A stretch of 64,000 bases of DNA from Paraliobacillus zengyii (GTDB lineage: Bacteria; Bacillota; Bacilli; Bacillales; Amphibacillaceae). Location of the stretch: assembly GCF_003268595.1 (NCBI RefSeq), contig NZ_CP029797.1, positions 2,005,501-2,069,500 on the forward strand, in the 5' to 3' direction. The translations under genes were made by a program, and so were the position numbers. The stretch's first letter is position 1; each line of letters begins with the position of its first letter. Positions 36,456 to 44,857 of this stretch are shown piece by piece. The notes beneath the pieces are model-generated. The model was not told the DNA's origin and made no database searches. It saw only the letters and a program-made list of their open reading frames with translations.

Positions 36456-36868
36456 AATAGACCAATGAATGTTTTGTAAGCCATGTTCTGTACTATTTGC
36501 ACTACAAACGGTGGTCAGCCTCGTGCACAAGTAGTAATCATCTATCTACAAGCAATCAAGCTTGTCCTTGTTTCGGTTGAATTCCCTAATCCAAGATGCC
36601 CCTACCAAAATTTGGGTTGCTCACTCATGGGGTTTACCCGTTCCACTCAGACTGTTTCCAGCCTGATTACGTCACTGTGGCACTTTAAAGGACATCACAC
36701 CATATCTATTTAAATAGACGTAGGTGCTTATCCTGCCGTTAACCATATAGGTTACCTTGATTTATGTCTTCATCAAGCACGAACACTACAAGCATCTCAG
36801 TTTGTGTGAGCATGGACTTTCCTCTACACATCATAATATGTGCAGCGATTACTAAAACATTCATCTTA
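36456..36868 (-). ncRNA. rnpB: RNase P RNA, Bacillus type B
   Basis: The minus strand carries the conserved blocks of the Bacillus RNase P RNA: GTAATCGCTGCA, GAGGAAAGTCCATGCTC, GTAAACCCCATGAGTGAGC, CCAAATTTTGGTAGGGGCA and AACATGGCTTACA. The outer helix P1 is formed by GAATGTTTT near the 5' end and AAAACATTC near the 3' end. The RNA is the catalytic part of RNase P, which trims the 5' ends of tRNA precursors. Its place between gpsB and ypsC matches B. subtilis. Ends are estimated from P1 and are good to a few bases. Confidence 0.97.
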
Positions 36869-36934
36869 TAATTATTTTAATTCAATTTATGCATTATTAT
36901 TGCCGACCCAGTATTTCATTGCGACAACTAAACT

Positions 36935-36943
36935 AGTATACCA
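36935..36943 (-). promoter_or_regulatory. Extended -10 promoter of rnpB
   Basis: On the minus strand TGG-TATACT, an extended -10 box, about 70 bases before the RNA 5' end; a clear -35 is not seen. A short leader would need trimming. Confidence 0.55.
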
Positions 36944-36991
36944 TACTTTTTCATTCTAATGTTGTGGTAATTTACGGTAAATGCATAAACA

Positions 36992-37294
36992 TTAAGAATC
37001 TGCGTATTTCTTACCAAATACAGACTTCTCTAAATTAGATAAACGTTTTAAAATATCATAATTGACTTGATGGTTTGAAGTTGATGGTCTCGTTCTAGTT
37101 TGATCTGTTGTTTGTTTTTTAATACGATCATTTTCTTGTCTTAGTTTGGCAATCTCATTTGCAAACCGCTCATAGTCTTGAATGATTACATCCAAAAATT
37201 CATCTACTTCTTCTTGGTTATATCCACGCATTGACGTTTTAAAATCTTTATCTAAAATATCTTTTGTTTTCAATTGATTAACTTCTTCTGTCAT
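36992..37294 (-). CDS. gpsB: Cell-cycle protein GpsB
   Basis: A 100-residue paralogue of DivIVA. The ATG at 37294 follows GAGGTG. The N-terminal membrane-binding domain has the hallmark [25 protein letters not shown], then a coiled coil, and a short C-terminal helix ([13 protein letters not shown]). GpsB cycles between the septum and side wall and guides PBP1, the ponA product encoded nearby. Its place next to ypsA and rnpB is the same as in B. subtilis. Confidence 0.95.
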   Translation of the reverse strand: MTEEVNQLKTKDILDKDFKTSMRGYNQEEVDEFLDVIIQDYERFANEIAKLRQENDRIKKQTTDQTRTRPSTSNHQVNYDILKRLSNLEKSVFGKKYADS

Positions 37295-37354
37295 TTTATT
37301 CACCTCGTATTTTCCAAAGCTCTGACCCTATTTTTTCAAATTTCTCGCCAAATG

Positions 37355-37924
37355 TCAATCACTGTTTGGTAAATCAGGATTATTTTCAAGCCATTCTTGT
37401 ACAATATCATCTAAATCAAATGGTGTTATGTAGTATATTGGATAGTCAGTCTGGTTATGTTTTTTCTTCGCTTCTTCTAAAAAGAACTTTACACTGCCTG
37501 GATTTTCTTCATCAACAAGTATAAGGCTTGCTTGACTTTTTTCTAAAAGCCATTTGTTTTTCGCCTTAAATTGATGGGGTCCTTTATAATCGCTTTGGTA
37601 AAGTAGTTCAAAAAAGTCAGCTTGAATGATAACTTGCTGATAAGCCTCTTTATATGGCTCAGGCCAACGAGATTCTTGATTATCAAATGGTGGAATAACA
37701 GCTAGTTTTATATCATATGTATCCTGTAAATCCATAATTACCTCAGCTGCCCATAATTCTACACCCATTTGACCGGAAACAATGACCCATTCTAACCCTT
37801 CCTCAATAAGAGAAATAAGTCTTTTTTCTATTGCCTTTTTTATAAAGCTAATTTTCTGATCATCACTATTATAAATATTTATTTCAAATGATTTATAACC
37901 TGTAATAGTTAATATCTTTATCAT
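37355..37924 (-). CDS. ypsA: YpsA family protein (DUF1273, SLOG domain)
   Basis: A 189-residue cytosolic protein. The Rossmann-like SLOG domain shows ITGYKSFEI at the N-terminus, WVIVSGQMGVELWAAEVI, VIPPFDNQESRWPEPYK and ASLILVDEENPGSVKFFLEEA. The SGQMG..LWA stretch is the nucleotide-binding signature. In B. subtilis YpsA affects cell division and survives oxidative stress. It shares the gpsB neighbourhood. Confidence 0.93.
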   Translation of the reverse strand: MIKILTITGYKSFEINIYNSDDQKISFIKKAIEKRLISLIEEGLEWVIVSGQMGVELWAAEVIMDLQDTYDIKLAVIPPFDNQESRWPEPYKEAYQQVIIQADFFELLYQSDYKGPHQFKAKNKWLLEKSQASLILVDEENPGSVKFFLEEAKKKHNQTDYPIYYITPFDLDDIVQEWLENNPDLPNSD

Positions 37925-37947
37925 AGATCCATCTTTCCTTTTTTCAT

Positions 37948-37976
37948 AAAAAAAGCTGGAAGCTCCAGCTTTTTTT
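37948..37976. terminator. Bidirectional terminator
   Basis: Arms AAAAAAGCTGGA and TCCAGCTTTTTT with a three-base loop; T-runs on both strands. It separates cotD from ypsA, whose start lies just beyond. Confidence 0.93.
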
Positions 37977-37996
37977 ATGGTACATAGTTGATTCTA

Positions 37997-38293
37997 TTAT
38001 CTCCAAAACCCTGGTCTAGGTGGTTGATTCACTGTTGGTGCTGGCGGAGCAGGTACTTGCGGTGCGCCTCCATATACGTTAACACTATTCACAGAATTCT
38101 GAAATGATGTTGAATGCGGGTAAATATGCGTATTTTTCACTAAATGATGATTCTTTACCACCGTATGTGATGGATGAATATACTGTACATTACTCTGACT
38201 AGCAGTATTTACCTCATTACACGTAGTAGGGCAAACAATAGTTTCCGTTGGCCCACAAGCTTGATTACCATAAAAAGGTTTGTGATGTCTCAT
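37997..38293 (-). CDS. cotD: Spore coat protein CotD family
   Basis: A 98-residue protein rich in His, Pro, Asn and Ser. It starts MRHHKPFYGNQACGPTE, has Cys pairs in CGPTETIVCPTTCNE, a HPSHTVVKNHHLVKNTHIYPHS block and a Pro-rich tail (APPAPTVNQPPRPG). This is the CotD pattern; such proteins are laid down in the inner spore coat. A likely sigma-K promoter lies upstream. A terminator follows. It shows that the host is a spore former. Confidence 0.92.
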   Translation of the reverse strand: MRHHKPFYGNQACGPTETIVCPTTCNEVNTASQSNVQYIHPSHTVVKNHHLVKNTHIYPHSTSFQNSVNSVNVYGGAPQVPAPPAPTVNQPPRPGFWR

Positions 38294-38367
38294 AAAATTA
38301 TCTCCTCTCCAATTGTTTAACAGTTAACAATCATTCTCTGAATACAAAGTAATGATTGATTCCCTAT

Positions 38368-38395
38368 TAACCTATGTTAGGATTGGGATAATTGT
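38368..38395 (-). promoter_or_regulatory. Candidate sigma-K promoter of cotD
   Basis: On the minus strand ACA-N16-CATAGGTTA, matching the sigma-K consensus AC at -35 and CATAnnnTA at -10 with 16-17 bases between. It lies about 75 bases before the cotD start codon. B. subtilis cotD is known to depend on sigma K. Confidence 0.6.
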
Positions 38396-38427
38396 CTGAG
38401 TCAATGTCCTAGTTTTTTAAACTTTCT

Positions 38428-38823
38428 TTATTTCATATCTGTAGCTTGAAAAGAGTACGGTAATAATTGATCAATTGTTACTGTCTTTAAATCATTTTTT
38501 AAATTCGTAATATGCACAGAGACATCTTGATTAAAAAATTCACTCATCACTTGTCGACATGATCCACAAGGGGATATTGCTCTATCTGTATCCGCAACAA
38601 CCGCTAATTGTTTGAATTCCGTTTCTCCTTCTGAAATTGCTTTAAATATTGCTACTCTCTCTGCACACAAGCTTACAGGATAAGCAGCATTTTCAATATT
38701 ACAACCTAAATAGACTTTCCCAGACCTTGTTTCTAAGGCTGCACCAACTGCAAATTTAGAATACGGTATATATGCTTGTTTTCTAGCTTCCTTTGCACTT
38801 TCAATTAATGTTTCTTTATCCAT
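38428..38823 (-). CDS. cdd: Cytidine deaminase
   Basis: A 131-residue zinc enzyme that deaminates cytidine and deoxycytidine to uridine forms. The first metal and catalytic motif is CNIENAAYPVSLCAERVA (Cys, Glu) and the second is SPCGSCRQVMSEF with two Cys zinc ligands. The length is that of the homotetrameric form of bacilli. The gene lies downstream of yppE; only a short gap separates them. Confidence 0.96.
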   Translation of the reverse strand: MDKETLIESAKEARKQAYIPYSKFAVGAALETRSGKVYLGCNIENAAYPVSLCAERVAIFKAISEGETEFKQLAVVADTDRAISPCGSCRQVMSEFFNQDVSVHITNLKNDLKTVTIDQLLPYSFQATDMK

Positions 38824-38872
38824 ACAGGAACCCTTCTCTCACTTTTTTATGTAAATTTGAACAGAATATTCT

Positions 38873-39223
38873 TTATTGGAAATCTTCTAATATTAAATCG
38901 CATACATATTGTACGGATTGGTACAATTCCATATATCTTTTTCTTTTTACATCTATGTAATAACTATGCATTAATAATAGATCCATATTCTCTCTTGTCG
39001 ATGCCACTTGCTGTGGATGTACACGGATATTTCTGTTTTTAACATGCTCAGCTGCAAGAGTTTCCCATGATTCATTTAATTGAAACACGGGAATTGTCTT
39101 TTCTTTTACAAAAAGGAAAAAGTCTTTGTCGCGTTTATGTGCTGGTTTCTCTTGTTCAAGATAATTTGACTTCAACAATTCTAATTCTTTTTTTAATTGA
39201 ATGGTTGTTTCTTTTAAATTCAT
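38873..39223 (-). CDS. yppE: YppE family protein (DUF1798)
   Basis: A 116-residue helical protein; the ATG at 39223 follows GGAGCG. The phrases DFFLFVKEKTIPVFQLNESWE, VKNRNIRVHPQQV and MLLMHSYYIDVKRKRYMELYQSVQ match the YppE helical bundle. It has no enzymatic motif and its role is unknown. It lies near recU as in B. subtilis. Confidence 0.85.
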   Translation of the reverse strand: MNLKETTIQLKKELELLKSNYLEQEKPAHKRDKDFFLFVKEKTIPVFQLNESWETLAAEHVKNRNIRVHPQQVASTRENMDLLLMHSYYIDVKRKRYMELYQSVQYVCDLILEDFQ

Positions 39224-39256
39224 TCTTATCGCTCCAATCACTACCTTCTTACTTTA

Positions 39257-39577
39257 TCATGATTTTTGTACAAATGGGAGTAATTTAACCCAATTTTTAT
39301 TTCTTTTCTGTCTCTTTAAAGGAATGGAATGGACATTATCTGCATGCGTTTGTTGCAAATCTTCTACTATCTTATGGATATGATTCACTTCCTGTTGTAA
39401 ATTTTCAATTTCACCACGATGAGCCAATACCATCGTTAACACAACATCATCAGCCTTAGAACTAATGCGTTGATCCATTAAACGAATAGTTTCGATAAGT
39501 TTTGTATAGGATTGATTATATGCTTGTTTTGATACACCATTCATTTGATTGACTAATTTTTGTCCCAAATCGATCAC
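39257..39577 (-). CDS. Hypothetical coiled-coil protein
   Basis: A 106-residue protein beginning MIDLGQKLVNQMNGVSKQ. Residues 20-80 are predicted to form a coiled coil (IRLMDQRISSKADDV, GEIENLQQEVNHIHKIVEDL) and the C-terminus is basic (LKRQKRNKNW). I do not recognise the family. It takes the place where B. subtilis has yppC/yppD, between recU and yppE, and it is oriented like yppE; a terminal link to recU function is not shown. Confidence 0.6.
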   Translation of the reverse strand: MIDLGQKLVNQMNGVSKQAYNQSYTKLIETIRLMDQRISSKADDVVLTMVLAHRGEIENLQQEVNHIHKIVEDLQQTHADNVHSIPLKRQKRNKNWVKLLPFVQKS

Positions 39578-39883
39578 TCCTCTAGTTTAAGTTTGCATTG
39601 TTTTAAAGATTCTCTATCGAATGAAATAACCCTGCACAGTTGACAAAACTAGAAGAAAACATACATATTTAGTGCAAAAAATCTTATTTTTTTATCTGAA
39701 TCATTCTATCAATAGATTAGCTTGTTTTTGTAAAAATAGTGAAAAACAATTATAATAAGATAAAGCTTTGATCTTCCCTATCAAAAATAGGTATTTGCAC
39801 ACATTTTTGTAAAAAAAGACACTTTTATACTCAATTTGCGGACTTATTTGGTATGATACTTTCTAGCAGGAGGAATAAATAGC
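39578..39883. other. Intergenic stretch with divergent promoters
   Basis: 306 AT-rich bases between the coiled-coil gene and recU, which diverge. An extended -10 box serves recU (39849-39857). No RNA gene or repeat was seen. Confidence 0.5.
39849..39857 (+). promoter_or_regulatory. Extended -10 promoter of recU-ponA
   Basis: TGG-TATGAT, an extended -10 box 27 bases before the recU start codon; no good -35 is seen. Confidence 0.5.
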
Positions 39884-40474
39884 ATGAATTACCCGAATGG
39901 GAGTAAAGCTTCCTCCCAGTCTAAACTTACTACTAATAAAAATAAGACAAGCTTTAGTAATCGTGGAATGACGTTAGAAGATGACATTAATGATACAAAC
40001 GACTACTACCGTATCACGAATCTAGCAGTCATTCATAAGAAACCCACGCCAGTGCAAATTGTCAAAGTAGATTATCCGAAGCGAAGTGCAGCAGTAATCA
40101 AGGAAGGTTATTTTAAACAGGCTTCCACCACTGACTATAATGGGATATATCGATCCAAGTACATTGACTTTGAGGCAAAAGAAACGAAAAATAAAACATC
40201 GTTTCCTCTTAGCAATATTCATGATCATCAAATAGATCATATGAGGACAATTATCGATCATGGTGGTATCTGTTTTCTATTAATTCGATTTGCTGTATAT
40301 GATCAAACTTTTTTTCTACCAGCAATGAAACTTTTCCCTTATTGGGATCGTCAATCTAATGGTGGAAAAAAATCTATTCCCTATCAAGAGATTAAGGAAG
40401 CTGGTGTTGAAATCCCAATAGCTTTCCAAGCACGAATAGATTATTTGAAAATTATTGACCAGCTTTACTTTTAG
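39884..40474 (+). CDS. recU: Holliday junction resolvase RecU
   Basis: A 196-residue nuclease that resolves Holliday junctions and aids RecA-mediated repair and chromosome segregation. Family motifs include [57 protein letters not shown] (catalytic Asp and Glu/Lys) and [14 protein letters not shown]. The length is normal. The start follows CAGGAGG. ponA begins 18 bases downstream; this gene pair is conserved across bacilli. Confidence 0.96.
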   Translation: MNYPNGSKASSQSKLTTNKNKTSFSNRGMTLEDDINDTNDYYRITNLAVIHKKPTPVQIVKVDYPKRSAAVIKEGYFKQASTTDYNGIYRSKYIDFEAKETKNKTSFPLSNIHDHQIDHMRTIIDHGGICFLLIRFAVYDQTFFLPAMKLFPYWDRQSNGGKKSIPYQEIKEAGVEIPIAFQARIDYLKIIDQLYF

Positions 40475-40492
40475 AACGGAGGAAGATGAGTT

Positions 40493-43018
40493 ATGGCAAA
40501 TGATAGCCAATCTCGAGCAGCAAGAAGAAAACAACAAAATCAATCAAAAAAGAAAAATAAATCTATATTCAAAAAAACATTGCTAGTCATAGGCATTGTA
40601 TTTTTAGCATCTGTTATCGGAATTGGTGGGTTATTCACTTATTATGTTGCCACTGCGCCTAACTTAGATGGTGCATTACTTTCAGATCCTGCTTCTTCAA
40701 AAATTTATGATATGGATGAAGAATTATATGCGGATCTAGGTACTGAAAAGCGAACAAAAATTAGTTATACAGATCTACCAGATACATTAATTGATGCGGT
40801 ATTAGCAACAGAGGATGTCCGTTTCTTTGAACATTCTGGTATTGATTTAAGAAGGATTGGCGCAGCAGTTTTAGCCAATTTCACGGATGGATTTGGTTCC
40901 GAAGGTGCAAGTACAATTACACAACAGGTAGTAAAAGATTCATTTCTATCTACTGATAAAACAATAAAAAGAAAAGTACAAGAACAATGGATAGCGATTC
41001 AATTAGATCGTGAATATTCAAAAGAAGAAATACTTGAAATGTATCTAAATAAAATCTATTATGGCTCTGGTGCTTATGGTGTTGCAACAGCGGCAAATAC
41101 GTATTTTAGTAAAACGGATTTATCAGAATTAACGCTTGCAGAATCTGCTATTTTAGCTGGTTTACCACAACGACCTTCTGCATACGCTCCAACAGTTAAT
41201 CCTGATTTAACCCAAGAAAGAATGGAAACTGTTTTAACTTTAATGGTAAGACACGGTAAGATTACAGAAGCAGAAGCCGAAGAAGCGAAAGCTGTTAATG
41301 TAGAAGATATATTAAATGTTTCGGTAGAACAAGAAACACCGTATCAAGCTTTTATACAAAAAGTAGCCGATGAAGTGGAAGAAAAAACAGGTGCAAATAT
41401 TTATACAGATGGTTTACAAGTTTACACTACACTTGATCCCGTTGCGCAGGAAGAAGTTGAATTGGTCTTATCTAATTCAGATGATAACCCTATTGACTTT
41501 CCGGATGACGAGTTACAATCAGGTATTGTTGTAACAGCTACCAATACCGGTGCTATTCGAGCTATTGGTGGTGGAAGAAATCGTGAAAATAATAATGGTT
41601 GGAATTACGCTTTTCAAGGTGATGGTCGACAAGCTGGTTCAGCAATTAAACCTATACTTGATTATGGACCTGCAATTGAATATCTAAATTGGTCAACATA
41701 CCAACAAATAAATGATGATGCACCTTATGAAATTGGAAATGAAGCTGGGGATACGATTAATAACTGGAATAATCAATTCCAAGGATGGATGAGCATTCGA
41801 TATGCCCTCCAATGGTCACTTAATGTTCCTGCCGTTAAAACGTTAGATGAAGTTGGTACGTCACAAGCAGCAGATTTCGCGAATGGTTTAGGTTTTAATT
41901 ATGATGAAAATAATTTAGGTATTACAGAGGCGATTGGAGGAGCTGAATCAGATGTCACTCCACTAGTAATGGCTGGAGCTTATAGTGCATTTGGTAATGA
42001 AGGTATTTACAATGAACCATATGCTGTAACAAAGATTGTTTATGATGACGGTAGCTCAGAAGATTTGAAATCAGAGCCAGTAGCTGCTATGTCTGACTCA
42101 ACTGCTTACATGATAACAGATATGTTGAAATCGGTAGTTCAAAGTGGTACAGGTACAGTTGCAAATGTATCTAGTATTCCAATGGCAGGGAAAACGGGAA
42201 CAACTGATAACGATGCAGATATTTGGTTTGCAGGTTATAGCACAAATTACACTGTTTCTGTATGGTCTGGTTACCCAGAAGGTAATGAAAGAGCAGTACC
42301 TGATACAAAGATTTCACAAAATTTATTTAATCATGTTATGTCAACTATATCAGCAGGCGTTGAGACACCGGACTTTGAGAGACCTAGTTCTGTTGTTGAA
42401 GTGAAGGTTGAAAAAGGTTCAAACCCTGCTAAATTAGCAAGTTCATACACCCCGTCATCACAGATAGTTACTGAATTATTTAAAAAAGGTTATGAACCAG
42501 AAGCGACATCCGAAAAGTTTGAACAAATTGATCCTGTTTCAAGCTTACGTGCAAGTTATGATGAAGAATCGAATCTGATTGATGTCTCCTGGAGTTATAA
42601 TGGTGACGAAGATGTTACATTCCAAGTTAGTACCGGTTCAAATAGTACAACTACTGATAATAACGAACTTGAAATAAGTAACGTGGAAAGAGGCACTTCT
42701 TACACCATTGAAGTTATTGCGATCAGTAATACTGATGAAAGTAATGTAAGTGAAGTAAAAACTGTTGAAGTCACTGTTCCAGAGGAAGAAGTTGAAGAAG
42801 AAGAACCTGAAGAAGAAATAGAAGAAGAAGAACCTGTGGAGCCTGAGGAAACGGAAGAACCCGAGGAACCCGCAGAACCTGAAGATACTGATGAAAATAG
42901 TGAAGAACAAGACGATCCAGCTAGTGATGATTCGACCGAAGATGAAGAAACGACAGAAGATCCAGAAACTCCTGTAGTTACTCCACCAGAAGAAGAAGAA
43001 GAAACGACACAAGAATAA
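40493..43018 (+). CDS. ponA: Class A penicillin-binding protein PBP1
   Basis: An 841-residue bifunctional wall synthase. A basic cytosolic N-terminus precedes one transmembrane helix (about 26-50). The glycosyltransferase domain (about 75-250) has EDVRFFEHSGIDLRRIG and GASTITQQVVKD. The transpeptidase domain has the SxxK motif GSAIKP near 382, SLN in WSLNVPA, and KTGT in GKTGTTDND near 566. A fibronectin type III-like domain (about 683-765) follows. The last 75 residues are almost all Glu, Pro, Asp and Thr. The tail is much more acidic than in B. subtilis. The gene follows recU and ends at a strong terminator. Confidence 0.96.
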   Translation: MANDSQSRAARRKQQNQSKKKNKSIFKKTLLVIGIVFLASVIGIGGLFTYYVATAPNLDGALLSDPASSKIYDMDEELYADLGTEKRTKISYTDLPDTLIDAVLATEDVRFFEHSGIDLRRIGAAVLANFTDGFGSEGASTITQQVVKDSFLSTDKTIKRKVQEQWIAIQLDREYSKEEILEMYLNKIYYGSGAYGVATAANTYFSKTDLSELTLAESAILAGLPQRPSAYAPTVNPDLTQERMETVLTLMVRHGKITEAEAEEAKAVNVEDILNVSVEQETPYQAFIQKVADEVEEKTGANIYTDGLQVYTTLDPVAQEEVELVLSNSDDNPIDFPDDELQSGIVVTATNTGAIRAIGGGRNRENNNGWNYAFQGDGRQAGSAIKPILDYGPAIEYLNWSTYQQINDDAPYEIGNEAGDTINNWNNQFQGWMSIRYALQWSLNVPAVKTLDEVGTSQAADFANGLGFNYDENNLGITEAIGGAESDVTPLVMAGAYSAFGNEGIYNEPYAVTKIVYDDGSSEDLKSEPVAAMSDSTAYMITDMLKSVVQSGTGTVANVSSIPMAGKTGTTDNDADIWFAGYSTNYTVSVWSGYPEGNERAVPDTKISQNLFNHVMSTISAGVETPDFERPSSVVEVKVEKGSNPAKLASSYTPSSQIVTELFKKGYEPEATSEKFEQIDPVSSLRASYDEESNLIDVSWSYNGDEDVTFQVSTGSNSTTTDNNELEISNVERGTSYTIEVIAISNTDESNVSEVKTVEVTVPEEEVEEEEPEEEIEEEEPVEPEETEEPEEPAEPEDTDENSEEQDDPASDDSTEDEETTEDPETPVVTPPEEEEETTQE

Positions 43019-43025
43019 TATAGAT

Positions 43026-43055
43026 AAAAAAAGGCAGCATCTGCTGCCTTTTTTT
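43026..43055. terminator. Bidirectional terminator between ponA and ypoC
   Basis: AAAAAAAGGCAGCA-tc-TGCTGCCTTTTTTT, a perfect hairpin with T-runs on both strands. Confidence 0.95.
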
Positions 43056-43404
43056 ATTGCTCTAATATTTCCGCTTTTGCATACAGTTTCTCTGTTTCTT
43101 TATACAATTCATTCAAATGAATATAAGAGTGATATTGATGTGGGTATGACTGTATAAATTGAATTCTTTCTTTTATATTTAATGGTTTGTAGGTGAAGTT
43201 TTCCAGTTTGTCAACACCATCTAGTTCTTCATCCCACTTCTCTTTATTTAATAAAAATAACAAGTGAATATAGTTTTTAATAAACTGTTGCATAGGAAAA
43301 GAAGCTTCTTGAAATTTTCTTTCATGAAATAGATTTGAAATATTTCCTGATTTATCTTTCCATTCGTTCAACAATTCTATCCCTTCAGTTTGCATATTCC
43401 TCAC
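43054..43404 (-). CDS. ypoC: YpoC family protein
   Basis: A 116-residue helical protein with FHERKFQEASFPMQQFIKNYIH and LFLLNKEKWDEELDG, and ENFTYKPLNIKERIQFIQ, the pattern of the YpoC family. It overlaps the end of nth by 20 bases if the first GTG is used; an ATG at 43395 is also possible. Function unknown. The nth-ypoC-ponA arrangement is as in B. subtilis. Confidence 0.85.
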   Translation of the reverse strand: MRNMQTEGIELLNEWKDKSGNISNLFHERKFQEASFPMQQFIKNYIHLLFLLNKEKWDEELDGVDKLENFTYKPLNIKERIQFIQSYPHQYHSYIHLNELYKETEKLYAKAEILEQ

Positions 43405-44053
43405 GTTCCTTTTGTTTCATTCTTTTCTTACCTTCTCGACAAATAGTTAACAAGGGGCATGCAGGACAATTAGGATTTCTTGCTTTACAATGATAGCGAC
43501 CAAAGAAAATCAAGCGGTGGTGTGTATCACTCCACTCCTCTTTGGGGACCTTGCGCATTAATGTCTTCTCCACTTCTAAGACAGAATCTTTCCAACGACA
43601 CAAAGCCAATCGTTTAGATACACGTTCAACATGTGTATCTACAGCAATTGCTGGTTCTTTAAAAGCTACTGATGCAACAACATTTGCTGTTTTACGGCCA
43701 ACACCAGCTAATGTTTCTAAATCTGCTTTACTTTCTGGAACCTCTCCATTAAAGTTATCCAATAATGATTGGCAAAGCTTTTGTATATTTTTTGCTTTAT
43801 TACGATATAAACCAATAGATCGTATATCTTGCTCTAATTCTTCAACTGTTACAGCTAAAAAATCTTCCGGAGTTTGGTATTTTTGGAAGAGATTTTTAGT
43901 TACTTTATTAACCAAATTATCTGTACACTGCGCTGATAAAAGAACAGCAATTACAAGTTCAAATGGATTTTTATGCACGAGTTCACATTCTGCGTTTGGA
44001 TACATTTCCTTTAAACTATCTAAAACGTAAGCAATATCTTTTTTATTAAGCAT
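43385..44053 (-). CDS. nth: Endonuclease III
   Basis: A 222-residue DNA glycosylase/AP lyase for oxidised pyrimidines. The helix-hairpin-helix reads LETLAGVGRKTANVVASVAF, with catalytic Lys in GVGRKTANV and Asp in VDTHVERVSKRL. The C-terminal iron-sulfur cluster is bound by C-x6-C-x2-C-x5-C (CKARNPNCPACPLLTIC). The start follows GGAGAG. It lies 14 bases downstream of dnaD and overlaps ypoC. Confidence 0.96.
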   Translation of the reverse strand: MLNKKDIAYVLDSLKEMYPNAECELVHKNPFELVIAVLLSAQCTDNLVNKVTKNLFQKYQTPEDFLAVTVEELEQDIRSIGLYRNKAKNIQKLCQSLLDNFNGEVPESKADLETLAGVGRKTANVVASVAFKEPAIAVDTHVERVSKRLALCRWKDSVLEVEKTLMRKVPKEEWSDTHHRLIFFGRYHCKARNPNCPACPLLTICREGKKRMKQKEREEYAN

Positions 44054-44067
44054 AATACTTTCTCTCC

Positions 44068-44760
44068 TTATTCATCTTCTAACCAATTGTAATACAAGGA
44101 GACATCCCGTTTTGGCTCTTCTCGTTCTAAGTTTGAATTTGATTGATTACTATGGAATGATTTACTCTGTTCTCTTGCTTGTTCAACAGATCGAATTCCT
44201 TTCTTCTTCCACTCTCGTAAGATTCGATCTATATATTTAAAATTGAGTTTACTCATTAATACAGCTTCACGTAAGGCTGCTTTAATAAGTGCAGGTTTTT
44301 GTTCATCTTCATCAATCCAAATATTAATCGTCTCAATTTCAAATGGTGATAATGCTCGTCCGAATTCTTGTTCAAATAAAAGAAAGATATTCATTGCAAG
44401 CTCATGATCCGTGTCATCTTTTTTTGGTTGAGCTTCCTGATATAACTTCTCCCACAAAGGTTCGAGGGAATATTGTTCACCCATCAAAACTTGTTCTGCT
44501 TCATTTTGTTCAATTGCTAACATATTTTTTTGTATTAATTTGCGTAATATCGTCGAACACTCTTGTTGATCAAACGAGACACAGTCAGCTATTTCATCAG
44601 GTGTTGGAAAATAAACCGCAGATATACTAAAGCGATGAATTTGCAAAAGAACAATGACATCTTTTTCTGTTAATCCAAGTGTATGATATTCTCCTAATAG
44701 TTTTGCAGGAATCGTTAATTGATCCCTCAAAAAGGTTTGATAAGAATGTTTATTTTTCAT
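44068..44760 (-). CDS. dnaD: DNA replication initiation protein DnaD
   Basis: A 230-residue primosome protein. The ATG at 44760 follows GAGGTG. The N-terminal domain has winged-helix features (LTIPAKLLGEYHTLGLTEKDVIVLLQI, TPDEIADCVSFDQQECSTILRKLIQKN). The C-terminal DnaB_2/DnaD domain reads NIFLLFEQEFGRALSPFEIETINIW and ALREAVLMSKLNFKYIDRILREWKKKGI. It helps load the replicative helicase. It is followed by nth and ypoC. Confidence 0.95.
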   Translation of the reverse strand: MKNKHSYQTFLRDQLTIPAKLLGEYHTLGLTEKDVIVLLQIHRFSISAVYFPTPDEIADCVSFDQQECSTILRKLIQKNMLAIEQNEAEQVLMGEQYSLEPLWEKLYQEAQPKKDDTDHELAMNIFLLFEQEFGRALSPFEIETINIWIDEDEQKPALIKAALREAVLMSKLNFKYIDRILREWKKKGIRSVEQAREQSKSFHSNQSNSNLEREEPKRDVSLYYNWLEDE

Positions 44761-44799
44761 GTAAGTCACCTCAAAATAGTCTGAACATCTTTAGAAATT

Positions 44800-44839
44800 G
44801 ATAGTAAAACCCCTGACAACATCAAATATGTCAAGGGTT
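44800..44839 (-). terminator. Terminator after asnS
   Basis: On the minus strand ACCCTTGACA and TGTCAGGGGT arms (one wobble) followed by TTTTACT. It ends the ypmA-ypmB-aspB-asnS transcript before dnaD. Confidence 0.85.
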
Positions 44840-44857
44840 CTACATTAAATAAACCTA

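Noticed and set aside
42638-43012. Phe-rich frame opposite the end of ponA
   Set aside because: It is the complement of the repeated GAA codons of the acidic tail, not a gene.
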